16,501 nt of DNA, taken from NCBI GenBank assembly GCA_004375675.1, contig SOKR01000018.1, forward strand, positions 1 through 16,501, in the 5' to 3' direction. Shown in pieces: positions 5,722-13,600 of the stretch. Both the position numbers and the translations under genes were made by a program. Numbering within the stretch: position 1 is the first letter of the stretch; each line of letters starts with the position of its first letter. The notes under the pieces are model-generated. The model saw nothing but the letters and a program-made list of their open reading frames with translations. It was not told the DNA's origin and did not search any database. Source of the DNA: Dehalococcoidia bacterium (lineage in GTDB: Bacteria > Chloroflexota > Dehalococcoidia > Dehalococcoidales > BS750m-G39).

Positions 5722-7404
5722 CTATTCAGCCGGGGCAAAGTCAACCATATTGAGCCTGAGCCTCTCCTTACCCCCCCAGCTGTCTATCTCAAGGTTATAG
5801 ACGATATCTAGCTGAGGGGATATCTCCGCCAGGTAGCTGCCCAGTCGGAAGCCCACCCCGTCCCAGACCGTGCCGCCCTGTTTCAGTTTCAGCCTAAGGT
5901 GCTGAGCGCCGTTACCCATGGTGCGGCAGTCGACTACCTCCGTGCGGTGGCTGAGGAAGGTGGGGGAGGGATTGCCCCGCCCGAAGGGGGCCAGCTGTTG
6001 CATGGTATTAAAGGTGTCACCGCTCAAGTCGGGCAGTGCGACCTCGGCATCGATATCCAGCTGAGGGCGAAGGTCGGTGTCGGCAAGCTGTTCTGTGGCT
6101 AGCCGGGCGAGGTGTTCCTGGAGTTGGGGCAGGTTCTTTGTAGGCAGGGTGAAACCGGCCGCCTGGGAATGACCACCAAAATGGGAAAGGAGCTCACGGC
6201 ACTCGGTCAGCGCCTTTATGATGTTGAACTCGGGGATGCTGCGGCCGCTGCCGCTGCTTACCGTCTCACCGGTGCGGACAACAATAGCCGGGCGGTAAAA
6301 CTCCTCAGCCAGCCTGCCGGCTATCAGCCCGGCGATGCCGAGGGGATAGTCCTTGTCGGCGGCGACCAGCATGGGGGTAATACCCTGAGCCACTATTTGC
6401 TCTCTGGCTATGGCCCAGACCTTGGCGGTCAGCTTCTGGCGCTCGGTGTTTTTCTCCTCCAGCCAGACAGCCAGGTCGCGCGCCTCCTGGGGCGATTCCG
6501 TCATCAGCAGTTTATAGCTGGTCATGGCGTGCGCCAATCTCCCCGCCGCGTTGAGGCGGGGGGCGATAGTCCAGGAGATGCTCTCGGCGCTCAAGTTACC
6601 CGGCGTCAAGCCTGCCTGGGATATAATCTCCCCAATCCCGAGGCGGGGGGTGGTGTTCATCAGCTTCAGCCCCTCTTTCACCAGGTAGCGGTTCTCCCCC
6701 GACAGGGGCGCCATATCGGCTACCGTGCCTATGGCGGCCAGGTCCATCAGCTCCTCCTCTTGCCCCTCTTTACCCAGGTTCTGGAACAGAGCCTGAAGCA
6801 GCTTGAGGGCAACCCCGGCGCCCGTCAGCTCGGAAAAGGCATAGCTGGAATCAGCCCGCTTGGGGTTGATAGTGGCAACGGCGGGCGGCATTTCGGGCAG
6901 GGGAGAGTGGTGGTCGGTGATGACTATGTCCAGCCCCAGCTGGTTTGCCCGCTTGACCTCGGGCAGGGCGGTAATGCCGCAGTCGACGGTGACAACCAGG
7001 CTGATGCCCTGGCGGTGGAGGTTCTCCAGGGCGGTTATATTTAGTCCGTAGCCCTCGGTGAGGCGGTGGGGTATGTAGGGAACGGCTTTACCCCCCAGGC
7101 TCGTCAGTCCCTGGACGAGTATGGCGGTGCCGGTGATACCGTCGGCATCGAAGTCGCCGTAGATAGCCATGGTTTCTCCAGAGAGCAGCGCCCGGTAAAT
7201 CCTGGCTACCGCCGGCTCGATATCGGGGAGTTGGGAGGGGTCACCAGCCAGGCGCTTGTCGGCGCTTAAGAATGCCTCTAACTGGGCAGGCTCGGTAAGA
7301 CCACGATTGTAGAGCAGTTGGGCGATTAAAGGGGAGAAGCCGCTGGTAGCCGCCAGGTGCTTTTCTGGCGCTGGAGGCAAAATGTTCCAGCGGTAGTGAT
7401 TCAA
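5722..7404 (-). CDS. recJ: Single-stranded-DNA-specific exonuclease RecJ
   Basis: A DHH-superfamily 5'-3' exonuclease for recombination and base-excision or mismatch repair, dependent on Mn2+/Mg2+. Motifs in order are YGDFDADG (82-89), VDCGIT (140-145), TDHH (163-166), the metal-site Asp in TVADMAPL (D230) and APRLNAAGR (281-289). The DHHA1 substrate-binding signature GGHSQAAGF lies near residue 415, and an OB-type C-terminal domain follows. At 560 residues it is close to the usual length. The start codon is TTG (7404-7402) with Shine-Dalgarno AGGAG (7414-7410) overlapping the fabF stop, which is only 2 nt away, so the two genes are probably translationally coupled. The stop is followed by a 207-nt gap holding the promoter of the zinc-ribbon gene. 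Confidence 0.95.
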   Translation of the reverse strand: MNHYRWNILPPAPEKHLAATSGFSPLIAQLLYNRGLTEPAQLEAFLSADKRLAGDPSQLPDIEPAVARIYRALLSGETMAIYGDFDADGITGTAILVQGLTSLGGKAVPYIPHRLTEGYGLNITALENLHRQGISLVVTVDCGITALPEVKRANQLGLDIVITDHHSPLPEMPPAVATINPKRADSSYAFSELTGAGVALKLLQALFQNLGKEGQEEELMDLAAIGTVADMAPLSGENRYLVKEGLKLMNTTPRLGIGEIISQAGLTPGNLSAESISWTIAPRLNAAGRLAHAMTSYKLLMTESPQEARDLAVWLEEKNTERQKLTAKVWAIAREQIVAQGITPMLVAADKDYPLGIAGLIAGRLAEEFYRPAIVVRTGETVSSGSGRSIPEFNIIKALTECRELLSHFGGHSQAAGFTLPTKNLPQLQEHLARLATEQLADTDLRPQLDIDAEVALPDLSGDTFNTMQQLAPFGRGNPSPTFLSHRTEVVDCRTMGNGAQHLRLKLKQGGTVWDGVGFRLGSYLAEISPQLDIVYNLEIDSWGGKERLRLNMVDFAPAE

Positions 7405-7406
7405 AT

Positions 7407-8660
7407 TTACTCCTCGGAGTATTCTCGGAAGATAAGGACTGAGTTATGGCCGCCGAAGCCGAAGGAATTGGACAGGGCGGTGACGACCTTAGCCTGGCGG
7501 GCTGTATTGGGCACATAGTCCAGGTCGCACGGGGGGTCAGGATGGGTGAGGTTTATCGTCGGCGGTATGACGCCGTTCCGGATAGCCATAATACATATCG
7601 CCGCCTCGACGGCGCCGGCGCTGCCCACCAGGTGCCCCATCATCGACTTGGTGGAGCTTACCGGAATCTTGTAGGCATAATCGCCGAATACGCTCTTGAT
7701 TGACTTGGTCTCCATCTTGTCATTGAGCATGGTGGAGGTGCCGTGGGCGTTGATGTAGTCGATTTCGTCGGGCTTGATTCCGGCTTTATCCAGCGCCCGC
7801 TGCACCGCCATAGCCGCGCCCTCGCCGGTCTCAAGGGGGGCGGTAATGTGATAGGCATCGGCGCTGGTTCCGTAAGCCATCATCTCGGCCAGTATTTCAA
7901 CCCCCCGCTTTTTAGCGTAGGCGAGGTTTTCCAGGATGAGGACGCAAGCCCCCTCGCCGATGACGAAGCCGTCGCGCTCGGCGTCGAAGGGGCGGGAGGC
8001 TAATTGCGGCTCGTCGTTTCGGGTGGAAATAGCCTTCAGGGCGTTGAAGGCGCTGACGCCCACGGGATTGATTATGGCCTCGCTGCCGCCGCTTATCATC
8101 GCTTTGGCGTCGCCGCGCTTGATGGTCTCGTAGGCGATGCCGACGGCATCCGAGCCGCTGGAGCAAGCCGAGGTGGTGCAAAGGTTGGGCCCCCTGGCCC
8201 CCAGCGTGATTGATGCCTGCGCTGAGGCTATGTTGGGCATCATCATCGGGATTAGGAAGGGGCTGACCCTGTCGGGCCCCTTTTCCAGCAGGACCTTGGT
8301 CTGTTCGAACAGGGTGGTCAATCCCCCGATGCCGCTACCGATTATGATACCGATATCGTCTTTGTTGCTATCGTCTATCTTTAGGTCTGCCTGCTTGGTT
8401 GCCTCCAGGCTGGCGGCTACCGCCATCTGGGAGAAGCGGTCGTTGCGGCGGGCCTCCTTGGGGTTCATGTAGTTGGCGGCATCGAAGCCCTTTACTTCGG
8501 CGGCAATCTTGGTCTCAAAGCCATCGGTATCGAAAAGGGTGATGCGGTCCACCCCGGACCTGCCGGCGGCCAGCGCTTCCCAACTTTCGGCGACATTAAG
8601 CCCCAGGGGGCAGACAATCCCCATTCCGGTAACTACGACTCTGCTATCTAAGGTTGACAT
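7407..8660 (-). CDS. fabF: Beta-ketoacyl-ACP synthase II FabF
   Basis: A condensing enzyme of type II fatty-acid elongation, joining malonyl-ACP to acyl-ACP in the cytoplasm. The thiolase-fold catalytic triad is complete: C166 in TTSACSSG, H306 in NAHGTST and H343 in MMGHLVGSAGA, with the conserved Lys338 in SSTKSMMGH and the C-terminal glycine-rich loop SNSFGFGGHN. Its 417 residues match the family. The ATG at 8660-8658 starts at the usual family position but has no recognisable Shine-Dalgarno. No other fatty-acid genes (acpP, fabG, fabD) lie beside it; its only partner is recJ downstream. No confident promoter is visible in the region shared with mtaB. Confidence 0.96.
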   Translation of the reverse strand: MSTLDSRVVVTGMGIVCPLGLNVAESWEALAAGRSGVDRITLFDTDGFETKIAAEVKGFDAANYMNPKEARRNDRFSQMAVAASLEATKQADLKIDDSNKDDIGIIIGSGIGGLTTLFEQTKVLLEKGPDRVSPFLIPMMMPNIASAQASITLGARGPNLCTTSACSSGSDAVGIAYETIKRGDAKAMISGGSEAIINPVGVSAFNALKAISTRNDEPQLASRPFDAERDGFVIGEGACVLILENLAYAKKRGVEILAEMMAYGTSADAYHITAPLETGEGAAMAVQRALDKAGIKPDEIDYINAHGTSTMLNDKMETKSIKSVFGDYAYKIPVSSTKSMMGHLVGSAGAVEAAICIMAIRNGVIPPTINLTHPDPPCDLDYVPNTARQAKVVTALSNSFGFGGHNSVLIFREYSEE

Positions 8661-8732
8661 AACATTAAAGGGGAAGAAACCATTGATTAGTTATTTTTAC
8701 CATAAATTCGACTTATCTGCAAGGAAAGATAT

Positions 8733-8761
8733 TTGACCAGCGTTAAATCACGCAATATAAT
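8733..8761 (+). promoter_or_regulatory. Promoter of mtaB, overlapping the longest possible N-terminus
   Basis: TTGACC (8733-8738) and a perfect TATAAT (8756-8761) are separated by exactly 17 bp. Transcription would start near 8768, only about 4 nt before an in-frame ATG at 8772. If the promoter is real, the TTG at 8733 cannot be used from this transcript and the mRNA would be essentially leaderless. Confidence 0.6.
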
Positions 8762-8771
8762 TTTTATACAA

Positions 8772-9998
8772 ATGGTTAGAAGTTCGGAAGTGCCCAGCAT
8801 TGCCCTGGATACGGTGGGCTGTAAGCTTAATCAGGCTGAGAGCCAGCTTTTCGCCCGGCAATTTGCTAAAGCAGGCTATCGGTTGGTAACTGCGGATGAC
8901 GGGGCTGATGTCTACATCCTCAATACCTGCACGGTTACCCATGTCGCCGACGGCAAGTGCCGGCGGCTGCTGAATCAAGCCCGCCGCCGCAACCCCAATG
9001 CCCTGGTGGTGGCGGTTGGCTGTTACGTGGAGCGCGCCCGCCAGGACTTGGCCGGACTCAATGGCGTTGACCTGGTCCTGGATAACAGCCAGAAAATGAA
9101 TTTAGTGTCCCTGCTTGAGGAATCGGGGCACCTCGTTCGTCCTGAGTCGGGTTCAACTACTAACGCTGATTTCAGGACCCGCGCCTTCGTCAGGGTTCAG
9201 GACGGCTGCAATAATTTCTGCGCCTACTGCATTGTGCCGTTAGTCAGGGGTAGGGAGAGAAGCATTCCCGTTGACCGGATTCTCGCTGAGGTCGAACAAC
9301 GCGTCGCCGGCGGTGATAAAGAGGCGGTGCTCACCGGTACCGAAATCGGTGCCTATAGCGATGAAGGCATTGGGTTGGAGGGGTTGCTAAAGCGTATTTT
9401 GGAGGAGACTGAGATTGCCCGATTAAGGCTCTCCTCTCTTCAGCCGCAGGAAATTTCTGCTGAGCTTGTAGGATTATGGCACGACGAGCGGCTGTGCCGC
9501 CATTTCCACCTCTCGCTGCAGAGTGGCAGCAATGCCGTGCTCGAGCGGATGGGGCGGCGCTATACCGCCGCCGACTACAAACAGGCGGTTGACTTAATCA
9601 GAGAGGCTGTGCCCGGAGTAGCTGTCACCACCGATGTTATCGTCGGCTTCCCCGGCGAAACCGAGGCCGAGTTCCAGGAGAGCTATAATTTTGCCAAACA
9701 AATGCAGTTTGCCCGCATTCATGTCTTTCCTTACTCGCCGCGTCCGGAGACAAAAGCGGCGGCTATGCCCGACCAGGTAGAAGATAAGGTCAAGCGGGAG
9801 CGGAGCCGCAAGATGCTGGCTCTGGGTAGGGCGAGCGTCCGTAACTTCAGGCGAAAGTTCATGGGCAAGACGGTGATGGTGTTGTGGGAGAAGCAGACCT
9901 GTGGCGTCTGGTCGGGGCTGACCGATAACTATATCAGGCTATTTACCAAAAGCGGCAGGGATTTGACTAACCAGCTGATGCCGGTAAAGCTGGTCTAG
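8772..9998 (+). CDS. mtaB: tRNA t6A37 methylthiotransferase MtaB
   Basis: A radical-SAM enzyme that converts t6A37 to ms2t6A37 in tRNAs reading ANN codons, using two [4Fe-4S] clusters. The N-terminal UPF0004 domain supplies cluster ligands C17, C53 (NTCTVT) and C84 (VGCYVE). The radical-SAM motif is C146-x3-C150-x2-C153, and a TRAM-like C-terminal domain ends the protein. DTVGCKLNQAES is typical of MtaB rather than MiaB or RimO. I prefer the ATG at 8772 (408 residues). Family members begin a few residues before the first strand, and a promoter occupies the extra 5' region. The alternative is TTG at 8733 with AAGGAAAG ahead, giving 421 residues. The gene is divergent from fabF and convergent with the GNAT gene; its TAG shares bases with that gene's stop. 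Confidence 0.93.
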   Translation: MVRSSEVPSIALDTVGCKLNQAESQLFARQFAKAGYRLVTADDGADVYILNTCTVTHVADGKCRRLLNQARRRNPNALVVAVGCYVERARQDLAGLNGVDLVLDNSQKMNLVSLLEESGHLVRPESGSTTNADFRTRAFVRVQDGCNNFCAYCIVPLVRGRERSIPVDRILAEVEQRVAGGDKEAVLTGTEIGAYSDEGIGLEGLLKRILEETEIARLRLSSLQPQEISAELVGLWHDERLCRHFHLSLQSGSNAVLERMGRRYTAADYKQAVDLIREAVPGVAVTTDVIVGFPGETEAEFQESYNFAKQMQFARIHVFPYSPRPETKAAAMPDQVEDKVKRERSRKMLALGRASVRNFRRKFMGKTVMVLWEKQTCGVWSGLTDNYIRLFTKSGRDLTNQLMPVKLV

Positions 9999-10474
9999 TC
10001 CACCTCCACCCCCAGCACCACCGAGGTATCAATCTGGCGCTGGGAAATATCCCAGTAGCTCTTTAGCAGCTCGTCCTTATCGGGCTGTAGCTTAAAGCCG
10101 TGCTTCTCATAAAAGTCAATCGCCCAACTGGCGTCAGCCCAGGTCCCCACCAGGAGGCGGGGGGTGGTGACCAGCTTTTTCGTGTAATCGAGGAGCCGGC
10201 TGCTTATCCCCTGTCGCTGCCACTTAGTCAAAACATAGGCGTGGCGGATGAGGGTAATGCCTTTAATCGCTTCCAGCCCCATAATCCCCACCAGTTCCCC
10301 GTTTAGCTCCCAGCCGAAGAAGGTCACCCGCTTCAGCTCCTCCTCCAGTTCGCTCATGGGCATATAGGGTTGGGGGTAACAGTCGGCGGGTATAGCGCCT
10401 TCGTAGGCTTGCGCGGCTTCGTTTATGATGAAATATATCTGCCCGATATCCTGCGGCTGGCACTGGCGAATCAT
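9995..10474 (-). CDS. GNAT family N-acetyltransferase
   Basis: The 159 residues have the GNAT fold pattern. An N-terminal helix follows IRQCQPQDIGQIY, a central strand reads ELVGIMGLEAI, and the acetyl-CoA-binding motif A is WQRQGISSRLL (85-95), a form of the R/QxxGxG/A loop. Motif B is WAIDFYEKHGFK (117-128). The substrate cannot be predicted; small-molecule or protein amine acetylation are both possible. The ATG at 10474-10472 has a weak GAAAGGG (10490-10484) ahead. It lies 127 nt downstream of the activase gene on the same strand, and its TAG stop overlaps the mtaB TAG in the palindrome CTAG (9995-9998). Confidence 0.88.
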   Translation of the reverse strand: MIRQCQPQDIGQIYFIINEAAQAYEGAIPADCYPQPYMPMSELEEELKRVTFFGWELNGELVGIMGLEAIKGITLIRHAYVLTKWQRQGISSRLLDYTKKLVTTPRLLVGTWADASWAIDFYEKHGFKLQPDKDELLKSYWDISQRQIDTSVVLGVEVD

Positions 10475-10500
10475 CGCTTTTTACCCTTTCACTAAACTTG

Positions 10501-10529
10501 TTGACACAACTGGCAATCGCCTTTACAGT
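10501..10529 (+). promoter_or_regulatory. Candidate plus-strand promoter facing the 3' end of the activase gene
   Basis: A perfect TTGACA (10501-10506), 17-bp spacing and TACAGT (10524-10529, 4 of 6 matches) form a plausible promoter on the strand opposite to both neighbouring genes. It would produce RNA antisense to the end of the activase gene. No plus-strand gene with family support follows. This may be chance. Confidence 0.25.
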
Positions 10530-10601
10530 ATCACCTGCGCTTTAAATAGCATCCTGTATCTCCTTAGAGCCGGTCACGATTTCTTTAACGACGTCTCGCG
10601 G

Positions 10602-13600
10602 CTACTGGCTGCAGAACCTGATTACCTCGGCGAAGTTGTTGATTCGGGTCAGGTTGTTGGTTTCCAGGATGCCGTCGTAGGTGAGGCTTATCCAAGGCTT
10701 GTGGTAAATCTGGCCGAGCTTCTCCGCCATCGCCGCTACGATTCCTCCGGGCATACAGCCGTGAGGCATGACCGATATGACGCCGGCGAACTTTGGGTTC
10801 TCCATCCACTCCACCCCGGAGCCGATACTGAGCACTGCCTCGCTGCCACACCGCGGCGACAGGTAAGACTCCGTCTTTGATAGTATCTGCTTTATTGAAG
10901 GCTCGGGCTCGTCTGACAGAGCCTTAACACGGTTGAGCATCTGGTGTTCATTGTTTTCTATGAAGCGATTCTTGAGATAGCTGCTCAATATTTTCTTGAC
11001 TTTTCCAAACCTGATGCTATCTTCAAGGTGCCGGTAAGAAGCGTACTTTATCCACTCGCCTGTTGAAGACACGGTGACTTCCAGCCCGGCCGCTTCACAG
11101 ACTTTAACCAGATTGTTGTTGCTGAATCGGTTGGAGCGCAGATAGATCTCGCCGTTGATACCGACCAGCGGTCTCTTGGGCAGGCTGGGGTCAATCGCCG
11201 ACTTGAAGGCGCTGGTTGCCCGTTCCAGAACACCGGCGAAATCCTCTTTCCTGCGGATGCTGTCCTTAATCTCTTTCAGGTGCTGGCTGAACAATCTGTC
11301 GGCCAGTCCCTTCTCCTTTTCGTAGGGGCGGGTACGCCATACGAGCCTGTCCAGGCAGTCAACGGCAAAAATACCTCGCATGGCAATACGCTGGAAATCG
11401 GGGCCAAAATCCATATCGCGGTAGGCGTTGTTCGACACCGTGGCAAGCATGGGAACGTCAAAGCCGACCTTCCTCAAAGCCGTGCTCTGTTCCAGAGCGT
11501 ACTTGCCCAGGCGACAAGGCCCGTACGAGCTTGCCATCACCAGTTCCACATCATTTACACGGTCGGGGTTTTGGTAGAAGAATTTCAGGAAGTCGCCCAG
11601 GGTGACACGATAGGGTAGGCATTCTGTTCCCGATGTTAGCTGGTTGCTGTAGAAGAGGCTGCGCTCGTCCGGCTCAGGCAGTACGATAATCCGGCTGCCG
11701 CAGCTTTCCATGATGGTGCCGATAACTTCGACAAAGGGCGCCATGTAAGGCAGAACCAGGGTCTTCTGGTCGCTGATTATGGGCGTGGCGGCACGGCGTA
11801 TCTCCTCAGCGGAGACCTCGTGCGCTTTAGCGGTGCGGGCATAGCTCGTGATGGTATCGACAAAGGCTTCGAGGCGGGTAACGATGCCCGCCTCGGCGGC
11901 GTGCTCATCTATTTCCAGCTGCCCCATTGGCTTACCGCTCATGATATCTTCCACAAGTTTAAGTATGAAAGAGTTGGGACCACAGCCGAAGTTGGTCAGG
12001 GCCAGGCCGTAGAGCCGGGGGTCTTGAGCAATAATCTTGGCCGCGGCGATAAACTTGCCCTCATAGGACCAGTAGGGCCGGTCAGAGAATTCCTTCGGGT
12101 CGACCGTATCTAAGGGGAGGAAATCCAGCGGAATCGGCACCACACCGAGCTGCGCCAGCTTCTCAGTAATACCTAGATTGGCTCCGGAATCCTGAGACAT
12201 GTAAGAGCGCGATAGCATGACTACACCCAGCTGATCGCTTTCGTGGAGTTGGCGGAGCAGCTTGGCACCGAGTGCTGAGCGTTTTGCTTCAAATCTCTGC
12301 TGGGCGGCGATGCCGGCCAAAGCTGCCTTCTTACCCTTCCGGCGGCTGAATCCCATCCTGGCGGCGACATCGGCCAGGTTCTTTATTACCTCGTCTTCAC
12401 CGAGGCTAAAGTCGAGCAGGGGCGAAAGGAACCGGTCACCTATGTCCAGTACCGTGCGCACGATAAACGGTGATGCCTGAACCAGGGGGCAGGCGTATTG
12501 CTGGCTCTCGTCGCTTTCCTTTAAGCCCAGCCTGATACCGCAGGGGTAAAGAATATAGTCAACCTTATCTTTAAGAGCGTCGACGTGCCCGTGTACCAGC
12601 TTCATCGGAAAGCAGCTATCAGTATAGGCCAACTCCACCGACTGCTCCATGATTTCCTTGGTGGTCTTGCCGGAGAGGACGACCCGCGCGTCAAGTGCAT
12701 TCAGAAAGCCGATAAGTAGCGGTGCAAAGTCATATACCAGGAGTGCCCTCGGAATCCCGACGGCTGGTTCGGTGCCCGTCTCCTCGTTAAGTTCGTTGAG
12801 GAGCAGTTTTTCTCTCAGGTCGAAGAAGGTCTCCCTTTTTTCCTTGGTCAGGGCGCTATCATAGCGGTCGCAGCGGCTGCCGTAGAAGGTCGGCTTCTCG
12901 CCGGCAAGCCTCATCTGGGTGATGGTGCAGTTGTTATCGCACCCCTTGCAAACGAAAGTAGTCATTTTGCATTCACTGTCGATTAGTTTTTGGAAACCCT
13001 TGAAGTTGGACTTTTGCCTGCCCACAGCCTCTTTTACCAGGAGCGCGGCACCGATAGCGCCGCTGACTTCGCGATGCTCGGCCACGACCAGGGTCTTGTC
13101 CTCAAGCTGCTCGTAGAAGGCGGCGACAATAGCCTCGTTGTGAAAGACAGCGCCGGTGAGGACAACCTTACTACCGAGCTTTCTGTTACCTAATACCTTG
13201 GAGAGATAGTTTTTGGCGATGGAGTGAGCCAGGCTGGCGGTAATCACCGACAGCGGCACGCCTTCCTGCTGGGCGGAGGCGACCGACTGCCCCATAAAAG
13301 CGGCGCACCTTGTGCCCAGGTCTATGGTATGTGGCGCGGTGAAGGCCAGCCGGGCGAAGTCGCCGTTAGTTACCCGCACGCCCAGCATCTCGGCCAGCTC
13401 GTCGATAAAGCTGCCCGTGCCGGCGGCGCAGGCTTTGTTCATCTGGTAATCAACCACAACGCCGTTTCTCTTGATGACCAGCTTGGAATCTTGCCCGCCT
13501 ATCTCAATGATATCTGCCTCAGGGTCTATTTCGGCGGCGGCTCTGGTCTGGGCCGTGATTTCGTTCTTAATCAGGTCGGCACCGATGAAGCCGCCGACCA

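Noticed and set aside
6112..7044. A 310-codon open frame antisense to recJ.
   Set aside because: It is a shadow of the recJ coding frame. RecJ has all its motifs, while the antisense product has no recognisable domain.
8661..8732. A fabF promoter on the minus strand (TTGCAG-17-TAAAAA).
   Set aside because: Only 3 of 6 and 4 of 6 positions match the consensus; this is too weak to call.
10535..10564. A nine-codon minus-strand frame (MLFKAQVIL) with a good AAGGAGAT ahead of it, upstream of the GNAT gene.
   Set aside because: It is very short and could be a leader peptide only if conserved; I see no attenuator downstream.
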